This document shows positions 37,341 to 48,229 of a stretch of 64,000 nt of DNA, piece by piece; positions within the stretch are counted from its first letter, which is position 1, and each line of letters starts with the position of its first letter. Source of the stretch: Hofstenia miamia (Eukaryota > Xenacoelomorpha > Acoela); assembly GCA_004352715.1 (NCBI GenBank), contig SCFE01000054.1, positions 1,933,549 through 1,997,548 of the forward strand. The letters are read 5' to 3'. The notes beneath the pieces are model-generated. The model was not told where the DNA came from and ran no database searches. It saw nothing but the letters and a program-made list of their open reading frames with translations. The position numbers were made by a program, and so were the translations under genes.

Positions 37341-38220
37341 CTAAAAAAAAAAACTAAAAATTTAAACTAAGCTGTGAAAATTAGGTAATTTCTAAGAAAG
37401 TTCAATTATATTTGTATGTAAATATTTTGTGCAAGATTCACAAAGAAAGATATTTAACTGTTGCAAGACATGTCATCGAAATGATCTCACTTATTTATTA
37501 AAGTTGATAATTTATTTATTTCAAATATACTCGCGATATTTTATGATATAACATAGATTACCAACTTTATCCTCAAATCTACACTTCTTTCTTACATAGA
37601 CATTTTAAATCAACTTAGTTGATGCAATTCTCAAAGTACTACTTTCCTAAGAATCCCCAGATTCACAGTTATTGATATGATTCTTAACTACAAATCATTT
37701 CTAAAAAGTGCGCTTATATTTAAAATATATATTTCATGAAGCTACCTGAAAGCAGAGGAAAAGTTCTTAAGTACATGACACACAAAATTGTGAGATGTGC
37801 TCCCAAAATCATCCTGAGAAAACAACCCGCAGGGTCAGACATGCTTTTCTATTTTCTGATATTTTGAAATTGTATTTACTGAATACTACAAAGAGAATAT
37901 ATATTATGAAAATTGAGCAGCCATAAATTTAAAGTGGTGTTTCTTTTTTAAATTGGGAAGAAAACGGCGGAGTTAATAGACTATACTTGAATCCTTTACT
38001 CTCTTGCCCTATTTCAAAAAAGTTTTCTAGCTGTTCTCAATAACAACTTTCCAAAAATTCATATATTCGGAAATAAATGCAGCTGAGTTTTATCATATCT
38101 ATTATGACTATGCTCAAGAAAGTAGTTCCACATATAAAATGATCAGTCAATAATCAAATTTCTATTCACAGCCAATTAATGAGAGAAGTTAAAACAAGTG
38201 TTGTACATTAGGTTGAGGCA
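37341..38220. other. Upstream region of DDAH copy B
   Basis: Directly 5' of the ATG on the minus strand is a run of T followed by AG, acceptor-like. Further upstream I see no clear promoter motif and no coding exon. The region probably contains the 5' UTR intron and promoter, but I cannot place them. Confidence 0.4.
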
Positions 38221-38224
38221 AGAG

Positions 38225-38265
38225 CGATTTATATATAAGGCCATCCAGCCTTCAAGTTTATTCAA
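38225..38265 (+). promoter_or_regulatory. TATATATAAGGCC block shared with 58287-58330
   Basis: GCGATTTATATATAAGGCCA followed by CCTTCAAGTTT recurs near 58284 as GCGATCTATATATAAGGCCA with CCTTCAAGTTT 20 bases later. The block resembles a TATA box plus initiator, but it may only be part of a dispersed repeat. Confidence 0.3.
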
Positions 38266-38370
38266 TAATGTATTGGACATCCAATGGATCCTTCTTAGGA
38301 ACTCTCTTACATATATATATGTATATATCTAGGAATAGCTATAAAGGTATAAAATAAATCAAAGGCAATC

Positions 38371-38945
38371 TACAGGGTGTCCAGGATTTTTTGCGAAAAC
38401 AAACTGCCTCACTTTATATGAACATTTTCGATTATCTCCTACTTATTGAATGAGGTAGGGGGCTACTATTTTCTTTTCAGCGTTGGAGTTAAGACTGATT
38501 ATGAATAATATTTTTTTAATTAAAAAACCCAACCATTTTTGTGCATCGAGTATCAATGAAACAAAAACGACAAAACTTTTACTGAAATAATCTCTTAACA
38601 TAAGTATTCAAATTTGAGGGAATTGATACGAATACAATGATCAAGAAATCTGTGTGCAAACACAAGTCACCCTCCTTTTCGAGACATAAGTGTCATCTTC
38701 TGAGGATTGATTCGACAACCTACCTGTAGAAGTCTCGTAGGACTTCTCTCACAGTAGTCGTGATGGCATCTTTGAGATAATGTTTCTCAACGAAGTTTCG
38801 ACAGTGTATTTTGCTCTTGAGGTAACCCCAGAAAGCAAAATCAACTGGTCAAAGGGTGGGTGAATACGCCTGCCAAACAAATTCCCTTTCACGTGAAATT
38901 AATCGACCAAGAAACTTCTAGGTGAGAAGCTAGAAAATTTGATGC
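38371..38945 (-). pseudogene. Mariner-like transposase relic with CAGGGTGTCC end
   Basis: The element end TACAGGGTGTCCAGGATTTT lies at 38371. Reading the minus strand from about 38880, one frame gives W-Q-A-Y-S-P-T-L-stop-P-V-D-F-A-F-W-G-Y-L-K, the W-x-A-x-S-P-D-L-x-P-x-D-F-x-x-W-G-Y-L-K hallmark around the third catalytic Asp of mariner-type enzymes. It continues with DAITTTVREVLRDFY, then VVESILRR and HLCLEKEG. At least three stops interrupt it. The 5' half and the opposite terminus are not recognised. Confidence 0.7.
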
Positions 38946-39283
38946 ACAGTTATGCGGCCTCACTCCCTCTTGCTGGAATATTGTTCATTGACACTATTTG
39001 TCTTGCTTTGAGCTGAGGAATTACGTAATTCAACACGCATGATCGTGAAACTGAATGAATATGAAGGTTGGAATGCAAATATTTGATATTACTGTAAGTA
39101 AATACAGGAATACATATATGGTCTTCTTTAAATATAAACACATTGCTCATCATGAGTCGTAACCAGAAAGTTGAAAAGGAAAAAGTAAATCCCTCTATTT
39201 CAGGAAGTAGAAGAAATTCAAATTCTTCATATAAAGTGATTCTTTAGAAATTACAGGAATTTGTTTGCCATAAAATCTTTGAA

Positions 39284-39289
<6 letters not shown>

Positions 39290-39319
<30 letters not shown>
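39290..39319. repeat. (TA)n tract bordering a gap
   Basis: The TA repeat runs into the 200-N gap, and TA resumes at 39520 followed by a (GA)n stretch to 39542. The gap is probably a long TA/GA microsatellite that failed to assemble. Confidence 0.8.
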
Positions 39320-39519
39320 NNNNNNNNNNNNNNNNNNNNNNNNNNNNNNNNNNNNNNNNNNNNNNNNNNNNNNNNNNNNNNNNNNNNNNNNNNNNNNNNN
39401 NNNNNNNNNNNNNNNNNNNNNNNNNNNNNNNNNNNNNNNNNNNNNNNNNNNNNNNNNNNNNNNNNNNNNNNNNNNNNNNNNNNNNNNNNNNNNNNNNNNN
39501 NNNNNNNNNNNNNNNNNNN
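39320..39519. other. Scaffold gap (200 N)
   Basis: Runs of N flanked by (TA)n on both sides. Confidence 0.98.
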
Positions 39520-39637
39520 ATATATATATAGAGAGAGAGAGAGCGAGTAGCTCTTAGAGATTGAAATTTTTCAAATGATGTGTGTATCTAGGTAATTATG
39601 CGCAGTTTTTCTATGTTTTGTTTTTGGCTGACATCAA

Positions 39638-39808
39638 TTTTCAACATGACAGTGCCTATCACCTAACGCTCTTTCAGTAAGACGGATTTTGGAGGAAGAA
39701 TTCAGTAAAGATCGTGTGATTGAGAGGGAGTATGGACATTCTTGGCCAAGCAGGTCACCTGAACTCAAACCTATGTTTTGCTATTTGTGGGATACCCTCT
39801 TGGGTTGA
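39638..39808 (+). pseudogene. Mariner-like transposase fragment
   Basis: QHDSAYHLT (second catalytic Asp region) is followed after a frameshift by LSVRRILEEEFSKDRVI, then SWPSRSPELKPMFCYLWDTL, which aligns with the W-P-x-R-S-P-D-L-x-P-x-D-x-x-L-W segment. The third catalytic Asp position is changed (M in place of D or nearby). It is on the opposite strand to the relic at 38371 and appears to be a separate copy. Confidence 0.65.
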
Positions 39809-40048
39809 GGAGAATTATATCAAGTAAATTATGTAATATTAGTATTTGAAAGTTAATAACGGATTTGTTAAATCAATATCTTAATTTTAAGCAAATTTAA
39901 CAATAAGAAAGCTTATAATTATAAAATATTGTAAATTAGGCAGCTTTTAAAACAATTTAAGGAATATCAGACAAGAATTGTAGATATTCCGCACCAGCAC
40001 ATTTAAGGGAATCTTGCAATCTGCGATTGTAACATGCCAAAACATTAT

Positions 40049-40147
40049 GAAGAATGAACATTGAATTATGATGAATGAACATTGAATTATGAAGAATGAA
40101 CATTGAATTATGAAGAATGAACATTGAATTATGAAGAATGAACATTG
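40049..40147. repeat. 21-bp tandem repeat at Harbinger element end, 4.7 copies
   Basis: The unit is GAAGAATGAACATTGAATTA plus T, with one variant copy (GATGAATG). It is cut by the single N at 40148. The same unit recurs at 46511-46595 next to the deletion derivative of the same element. Confidence 0.9.
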
Positions 40148-40148
40148 N

Positions 40149-41040
40149 CTCCTTCAACACACTTCAAATGCAGTGCATTACTCTTTGTTTTCTTGCAACT
40201 GGTGAAATGCAGTTATCACTTGGATGCATATAAGTCACCCAACTATTAGCAGATGCATTAAAAATGTTATTAAAGCAATTGTGAATTATTACAATATTCT
40301 TATTCTTACTCTTGATGTACAAGATGTTAAAAATTGTTTTATCTTGAAACGTACTTCCCAACATCTGTGGAGCTATTGATTGTACTCATATAAAAATTAC
40401 ACGACCTGCTTTGGAAAATGCATTGGATATAAATAGAATAATTTCTTACTCTATTAATATGCAAGCTGTTTGCGATTTAGGTAGTTGATTTGTTGATATT
40501 TTGGCTGCATGGCCATGAAGTGTACAGAATAGTACAATACTGAATAATTCATCTATAGTTGAAAAACTTAGAGGTGGTATTATAAACGGAATTTTATTGG
40601 GAGATACTGGTTACCCATTACTACTGTTTCTTGTCACCCCATTTTTTAATTGTGAAGGAAATGACTAAATAAATTACAATAATGTTCACAAAACGGTAAG
40701 AGCAACCATAGAGCATGCTTTTGGTCAGACTAAATGATGATTTTATTGTCTACGGAGTATATTGCGATGAAAATAACACGCTGTAACACAAATAATTACT
40801 GATTTTTTAATCTTGATAATCTTGTAAGAAAACTAAATTACTCAGAATTGTCAGATATGTTAGTCCAAGAAGACAACATGGAATGTTCTGAGAATTTTGA
40901 ATCTGATTTCGCAACCTCCAGATGCGAATGCAAGGTCAACATGTTTGACGAGAATTTGTTGCCTGTATCTCCAAATAGAAAAAGACCCTCCCAAATATGT
41001 CTTATTTAGGTCTCAGAAGCCTTTAAGACATTGAAGACTA
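40149..41040 (+). pseudogene. Harbinger (PIF/HARBI1-like) DDE transposase relic
   Basis: In one main frame FLATGEMQLSLG (about 40191) precedes AIDCTHIKITRP (first catalytic Asp), INMQAVCDLG, then FVDILAAWP, IINGILLGDTGYPLLLFLVT (second catalytic Asp), and VRATIEHAFGQTK (Glu of the E-x-A-F-G motif) near 40700. This order is diagnostic of HARBI1-type transposases. Stops occur after G-S, after W-P, after G-N-D and after Q-T-K. The protein is therefore inactive in this copy. The contig is bounded by single-N joins at 40148 and 41085. 21-bp repeats lie on its left and a 361-bp element end on its right. Confidence 0.75.
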
Positions 41041-41085
41041 TGTCAAGACTCTTATTAGATCAGTCCTACCTGTGTCTCAATAAGN

Positions 41086-41446
41086 ATGTACATGGATTTT
41101 AACAATACTGTGTTTGTCAAAGTAATGTAACTTTTTTCATCGAATCTAAACTTATCTCAAAGCAGAGAGGCAGAACATTTCGGCCCACGCTCAGCCCGGC
41201 TAATTTCTATTAATGCCAAAAAGTAATTCTAGACCCTCATTTTGATGAAACTTCTCCGTTGTTTCGTTTTCAAAACGAAGTTTGGTTATGTTAAAAACAT
41301 TTAATATATGGCTGAAACTTGGAAGTCCTAAATTGAGTTTTAGAAGAGTTATATGATACTAATGTAAAACTTCAACGTGTTACATGTTTATGAATATATA
41401 GCGTTCACTGCATTTATGTTGACTAGTGTGTTATTCTCCGTAATAA
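41086..41446. repeat. 361-bp segment duplicated at 46683-47043
   Basis: Near-identical to 46683-47043 (one substitution noted, CGGCCCACG versus CGGCCAACG). In both places it follows 21-bp repeat-bearing sequence, so it is probably the 3' part of the Harbinger element. Confidence 0.85.
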
Positions 41447-42769
41447 AAAGTTTTTTAAAAATTCAGACTGCCCGGCACATGTCCATCTTTGGCAACATTT
41501 ATTCATATAAATGGTCAAATTCTTTGCGTAAATCCTTTTCGAAACGGGTATAGATTTTCTGAATTAATGATTACCAAAGTTTAGAACAATGTAAATAATA
41601 ATTAAATACATTGAATACGCATAAGCAAACATGCCATAAGTAATCTTATTCTATTCTAAATTATTTATACATTACATGCGTTATATAATTGCAACTATTG
41701 GGCCAATAGCTAATACAATTGTGTAATTAAATCCAAACAGTATTGGATTAAAAATTTTATATATTTTTTACATTCCATCTATTAAATTGTGTTCTAAATA
41801 TGTTGCTCATTATAAGATTTAAATTCACTAAATCATATCCTTAATGTCTACATTTGGGGAAGTACTCTTTAAGTCAATGGCATTCAAAATTCTTCGACTT
41901 TCCATTGCCTGTAAATTATACAACATAAAATATTTGTAAGCAATTTCAGAAAGATAAACAAATTTCTTATTCCTAAAAGTTCGAATGATGACGTTACATA
42001 TTAATACATTCTTGTTTGAATAACAGCTAATATAGTAGATGGTTTAAAATTTGCTAACATCAAAGCATACTGTCAATTTTGAGCCAAGTCTTTCTAGAAA
42101 CTTGAATTTCTAAGAAATCATACATTTCAACTGTTTGGTAATAGAACAATGCAATAAAGATTGTTTGTGTTGTGTGCACGTCGGAGCTTGATTTATTTGG
42201 ACAGAAATTTGGCAAATTGCAAGGGATGTACAAATATTGGTTAGACAATAAATGCCAGGGATACAAATAGTTAAATTCCTTGGCAAATTGCTGAATTTTC
42301 ACCACATAAAATTTTTGTTTATCAAAGCATATCTATAGCAAATTGTATGAATATATAATATTTTAATAACTACAAAAATGTTTTAAGCAAAATAGCAAGA
42401 AGCAACACTCCTTCCCACAAATGATCCCATAAATTATTCTTCATTTGCGTAAAAGATTAATCAGATATTTCTTCCGAATTAATTCAAAATTAATTATGAT
42501 TTTGTAGTTCAATAGTTGCTTTGCAGCTACAAAAATCGTATACACTATGATATTTGCACTTGCTTGTTCTTACATGAAATAATTCTAGTAAGTTCCAATT
42601 GATTCTAAAGACGCATAAGAGGACATCGATCCAAAGGCTCAAGATTGAAGCATTATATAGTTGTACAATACTTAGAAGGTTATATTCAAATATGCATGGG
42701 TACAAATATTTATGCAATATTAATTGCCTCAAACAACAAAACTTTCGAAATACTGATGATTTGCAATAA

Positions 42770-42771
<2 letters not shown>
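41447..42771. other. Intergenic sequence, nothing recognised
   Basis: AT-rich, with no domain-bearing reading frame or terminal-repeat structure. Confidence 0.5.
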
Positions 42772-42807
<36 letters not shown>

Positions 42808-43703
42808 GCTTTTTGCTATGGAAAATGCAAGAACCTTAAATAAATTGCCAAGAAAATTAAAATTCTTTGTAGCAGCACAAAATTTTTGGTTTAGTATAAC
42901 ATTTATGTTAAACGCCTCCTGCTGTGAAAGTTGCGAATTATTAAGAACCAATAGCAATTAAGCTATATCATCAGATTTATGTATTATTTTAAAATATTTC
43001 ATCAGATTAGAGAATTTCGAAATTTGAACTTGATATTTCATCAGACAATGGACAAAAACTATATGACTGCCTAAAATCTTTAAGACACAAGAAAACCTTT
43101 TTTAGAAAGAGGCAAAACATTTGGCCTTGTACGCATGCTCCAATAGCGTTGTGGTTACCAACATAGGTTCCTCCATTGAGTATGCAGAAACAAGGATGTT
43201 CTTGACAAAGTAAAAATACTTGATATATGAAATCTTTTCTGCTAACTTGTTCTATTTCGAATTGAAATAATGATTGAAACCAGCGATGAAAAAAAAACAA
43301 ACCAATTACCTTGTATCACATGGGGTGGGTAATTCCATTGCTATGCTTAGTGCTAGATTGTGGTTCTTCAAATGGTTGACAGCTATGGACTATGTATGTA
43401 CATATATATATATATATATAAATATATATTCCATAGTCCATATTTATATCTCCCACAAAATTTTTTCTAAAACCTCATCATGACCGCGTTTCCAAACATA
43501 AATCTTTGGAATTTTGCAGGATAGTGTCTCTTTGATTTACGTATCCCCATGGTAAATATATTTAAGTTCGAGTGAATACTGCGGGAGCAATAGCCAAAAA
43601 ATAGGTATTTTGGGGAAAAAGTGCGATTTCCGCTAAATGCCTTAGAAATTTCGGACCGTTTCCATAGCAAAAAGCGGAAAATATATATATATATATATAT
43701 ATA
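42772..43703. mobile_element. (TA)n-bounded element with CCGCTTTTTGCTATGGAAA inverted ends
   Basis: A perfect 19-bp inverted repeat (42806-42824 and 43659-43677) encloses about 830 bp. Outside each end, within three bases, is a (TA)n tract (42772-42804 and 43680-43703). The interior has only short open frames with no recognised domain. The layout matches the element at 20072-20613, but the terminal sequence is unrelated. Confidence 0.65.
43384..43442. repeat. Hairpin with 11-bp arms around a TA-rich loop
   Basis: TATGGACTATG (43384-43394) is perfectly complementary to CATAGTCCATA (43432-43442). The loop is mostly TA. It lies inside the (TA)n-bounded element. Confidence 0.7.
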
Positions 43704-44679
43704 AGCATTAAAAATCAGTAAGCGTTTTAGCAAAAGGTGTCATAATGCATTAGGGGTTATACATGTATGCGTGTCCAAAAAGTTATATTTTTCAGGAGTC
43801 TATTCACAATATCACCACCTACTGAAGTAATGTGTAACCGATATTAGCCGGCATTGAAGAGCTTATCTCTACAGGAAAATATCTTAACAACTCTCAAGGC
43901 AATTAATGATTTTGATATCTGTAATAGATTTTTAGCCCTTGGATTTCACATCAAATAAAATAAAAAGGTAGTTTCAAAGGAAACTGGTCCCTCTCGATAA
44001 GCCAATGCTAACGTGATATCAAACAGCAAGAACAAAAGATGACAATACAAATTGCTGCAATTATAATACAATTGAAATCAAATCAGTTGGCATTTATTAA
44101 CAGCAAATATTCCATTTTAGTTTGTTAGAAGTCTATAAAGAGTGACGGCTTTTTATAAAGTACTTACCACTGAAATTCACAGATAAATCACCAATATTTG
44201 AAATTACAAATTTATGTATATATATATGAATTTAAAATCAACAAGTTTGTTTAATGTAACACAGATTAGTCGATATGAAAGATTTCGATTGGTTGATTCA
44301 AGATTATTGTTGATTTATTATGTACTAGAACATTCTTGCGAGATGTGAGAGAAATATACTTTAAATAGAAAGTACATTCTGTGACGAATTGCAGTTGTAA
44401 AGAAAATACAACATATGTCGCAAATTGAAATTTAAAATGTACAGACTGCATTAATTCTAAGGCTGATTTAGCAACAAATCTTAAACCTAGGTTAGCGGTA
44501 GACATATTTACATTATATCAAGGAATTGCTTAAGCTTAACTGTGGTGATCGGATGTGGGAAACAAAACAGCTGGGCATTGCTGGCTGCTTCTAGGGTTCC
44601 GCAGTATCATACATTGTCATAGAACTCAGAAAATATATAAGGAATCTAGCCTACAATTTTTGTCAATTTTGGACGAAAA

Positions 44680-45414
44680 CAGAGATGGAAATGGGGCAGA
44701 TTTTGTGAACTGCCCTGCCGCGCCCCACCAATTTTGTGTCCTGCCCCATTTCCACCAGGTGACATATGCCCCACATTGCTACATGCTTTATTTTCCCCTG
44801 CCCGATAGTGCCCCACCCAAAAATTTCTGCTCCAAAAACTACTTGTGATATGTTATTGCCCCATATTTATTCCATTGAAATTTTCATAACACTACACCAA
44901 ACCAAAACTGCCAAATATTTCAAATCATTACTGCCTAGAAAATACAGAATCATTTTTTGAAATGCAATTTCTACTATTACTATCAATAAGAATTCAATAC
45001 CAAGTGTGGTAATGCATATTCAAACATTAGTAATAGCAAAATATAATTTAATTTTAACACTATAAAGCTAGTTTTTTATGCAATATTTTTTACAAGGTTA
45101 ATTGCATAACTTCCAGTGTAATTGCAAAGCCTATTGATGACAATTCAGATAAAATAGATCTAAGTATTATTTAGAAAAATCAAATTTCACCAAAAGTTAG
45201 AAATGCATGGTAATTGATTTTTCAAAATGCGACAAAATTTTATCAAGCAGATAACTTTACAATCTCCAAAATTGGTAATTTTTTAGTTCATAATTCTCAA
45301 CTCAAGAGTGTTTTTGCCCCAATTTTGCCCCATGGGTACCCTCTTTAGAAAAATCTTGCCCCATACCCGCCCCACCCTGCCCCGATAGGTTGACCCACCC
45401 CACTTCCATGTCTG
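44680..45414. mobile_element. hAT-type MITE with GGGGC-rich ends
   Basis: The left end CAGAGATGGAAATGGGGCAG and the reverse complement of the right end CAGACATGGAAGTGGGGTGG are inverted repeats. Clusters of TGCCCC/GGGGCA words follow at both ends. Flanking 8-mers gacgaaaa and gatgaaac agree at 6 of 8 positions. No transposase was found in the 735-bp element. Confidence 0.8.
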
Positions 45415-45888
45415 GATGAAACCTGAAATCATGCTAAGGGGATGACATGGCACAATGAGAGATGAAAACTTAATGGGATGATCTAGGATCAATAAAGTTT
45501 GGTCCTACACAACCCAAATTACAGGGCAAATTCTTCATTATTTATTACAATTAACTGTCATATTTAGGGGAGTAAATTATTAGAACGATTGTTTATTTTC
45601 CCTCTTCTTAGTTTGCATTTCAGGTAATTGGTGGCGATGTTGCTAAACTTTGGAAATTGCATTTTTTTCTACTCATATTCTGCAGAAACTCTTGAAAACA
45701 TTACCAAGTCTTGCTTATAATTTTACGTAATTGTCTTAGTACCAATGTATCAATTAATTTTAAAAAGTAATTTTGTTATTGGATCTCTATATTGGGTGAA
45801 CTTTCCTAACAAGCAACAGCAACGAGATTATAAACACTCACAATTCCAAACCATCACCTTAGTCTTGAGTTGTATAGGATTAGGTGAT

Positions 45889-46509
45889 ATCACTATCTTG
45901 ACTGGCTGGCTCAAAACACCACAAGTAAAAAGTTGTGCATAAACAGCTGGAAACTAGAATTTCCGGTACAAAAATTTATTTGTAACATTCTCATGTTGCT
46001 CAATAGAATTTGATTCTATTGCAATTCAATACCAGTCCCACAAACTCTCTATTTTTCATACAATTAAAATAGTGTTTGTCATATAACTATGTAATTTTCT
46101 ATGCTACAATCTTGAATGTGTTCAATAATTGAGTAACGAATTGATTTTATAGAACACTCTAAGGAATTTCCAGATGTTTCCTTAATAGAAAATTCAAAAA
46201 TTTGCTTGCATCGAATAAAAAAATAATAGATTTCTTTGAAAATCATATTTTATAACACATCAAAATTAGGAAATTATTACATAATATTATAAGATTCAAA
46301 CCTTTGTATCGTCCACGAACTTTCTGTAGCACATTCTTGTCACAATATGGCGAAGCTATTGGTTTATAAATATGTGATGTAAGATTCTTCAGTCAGTAAT
46401 TAAGACATTGTTAGAGCACGTAATCAGTAAAGTATGTTTATAATTATCACAGGTTGTTTTATGGTAAACATGTAAACTATATGTTTTAGAAATTGGTTGT
46501 CAAAATCGA
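45889..46509. repeat. 621-bp segment duplicated at 47045-47665
   Basis: Base-for-base identical as far as I compared. The two copies flank a small contig (46511-47043) between single Ns at 46510 and 47044. The arrangement fits two overlapping contig ends placed on both sides of an inserted contig. Confidence 0.85.
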
Positions 46510-46510
46510 N

Positions 46511-47043
46511 GAATTATGAAGAATGAACATTGAATTATGAAGAATGAACATTGAATTATGAAGAATGAACATTGAATTATGAAGAATGAGCATTTCGTCA
46601 AATCTGTTTATGCTGTATTTCAAATAACAGCAGCCTTAAAAAATTATTCACAAACAAAAACATTGCAGTTCTTAAACAAGAGATGTACATGGATTTTAAC
46701 AATACTGTGTTTGTCAAAGTAATGTAACTTTTTTCATCGAATCTAAACTTATCTCAAAGCAGAGAGGCAGAACATTTCGGCCAACGCTCAGCCCGGCTAA
46801 TTTCTATTAATGCCAAAAAGTAATTCTAGACCCTCATTTTGATGAAACTTCTCCGTTGTTTCGTTTTCAAAACGAAGTTTGGTTATGTTAAAAACATTTA
46901 ATATATGGCTGAAACTTGGAAGTCCTAAATTGAGTTTTAGAAGAGTTATATGATACTAATGTAAAACTTCAACGTGTTACATGTTTATGAATATATAGCG
47001 TTCACTGCATTTATGTTGACTAGTGTGTTATTCTCCGTAATAA
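46511..47043. mobile_element. Deletion derivative of the Harbinger element
   Basis: It begins with 21-bp repeats (46511-46595), continues with about 87 bp of unique sequence, and ends with the 361-bp segment also found after the transposase at 41086. It lacks the transposase present at 40149-41040. It is either a non-autonomous copy or a contig misplaced by the scaffolder. Confidence 0.55.
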
Positions 47044-47877
47044 NATCACTATCTTGACTGGCTGGCTCAAAACACCACAAGTAAAAAGTTGTGCATAAAC
47101 AGCTGGAAACTAGAATTTCCGGTACAAAAATTTATTTGTAACATTCTCATGTTGCTCAATAGAATTTGATTCTATTGCAATTCAATACCAGTCCCACAAA
47201 CTCTCTATTTTTCATACAATTAAAATAGTGTTTGTCATATAACTATGTAATTTTCTATGCTACAATCTTGAATGTGTTCAATAATTGAGTAACGAATTGA
47301 TTTTATAGAACACTCTAAGGAATTTCCAGATGTTTCCTTAATAGAAAATTCAAAAATTTGCTTGCATCGAATAAAAAAATAATAGATTTCTTTGAAAATC
47401 ATATTTTATAACACATCAAAATTAGGAAATTATTACATAATATTATAAGATTCAAACCTTTGTATCGTCCACGAACTTTCTGTAGCACATTCTTGTCACA
47501 ATATGGCGAAGCTATTGGTTTATAAATATGTGATGTAAGATTCTTCAGTCAGTAATTAAGACATTGTTAGAGCACGTAATCAGTAAAGTATGTTTATAAT
47601 TATCACAGGTTGTTTTATGGTAAACATGTAAACTATATGTTTTAGAAATTGGTTGTCAAAATCGACATAATCAGATTTTGAAGAACTAATAGTAATTGCA
47701 TAAAATTTCACTTATTTTTAGTTTTTGAAATAAAATCCCATCCTTGTATGATTGCATTTCTAATCATTTTAGCCTGATCATTATTGGTAAGACAAAAAAT
47801 AATGACTGTAGATATTGCTTAGCACAGTTAGCTTTTTTGTCAATTCCATTTTTGAAATATGCATTCCCAGGCCCGTG

Positions 47878-48161
47878 ACTTGCATTTGAAATTTAGAGGG
47901 GCTATGCCCCCTCAAAGTTCAATAAATTAATCATAGTTTTACTCATATGAAATAGTTTCACACTTCTTCATTGAATTTTTTAATAGAATGGCATTAGTAT
48001 TATATATATATTTCAACTAAAAGATATTCATTCTAACTTAGTTACAGAATATTATTATTCATACTATGGAGTTTTGTATCCAGGATGCCAAAAGGAAGGG
48101 GGCACAGTGGCTCAACAGGGAGGGCAATGGCCTCCCTGGTCCTCTCCTAGCCACGGCCCTG
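47878..48161. mobile_element. hAT-type MITE of the ZMYM1-like group
   Basis: The left end CAGGCCCGTGACTTGCATTT and the reverse complement of the right end CAGGGCCGTGGCTAGGAGAG are inverted repeats of the CAGxGxCGTxGCTAG type. The 8-bp flanks tgcattcc and ggcattcc match at 7 of 8. It is a non-coding 284-bp relative of the larger hAT relic at 12395. Confidence 0.8.
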
Positions 48162-48229
48162 GGCATTCCACAGTTTCATAAATCGGCTTAGATATGGCCT
48201 CACATGAGGCTGAGCAATTAGAAATGCAT

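Noticed and set aside
39957-40160. Minus-strand frame with a repeated HNSMFIL heptapeptide
   Set aside because: It is the translation of the 21-bp tandem repeat, which is part of a transposon end. There are no other signs of a gene.
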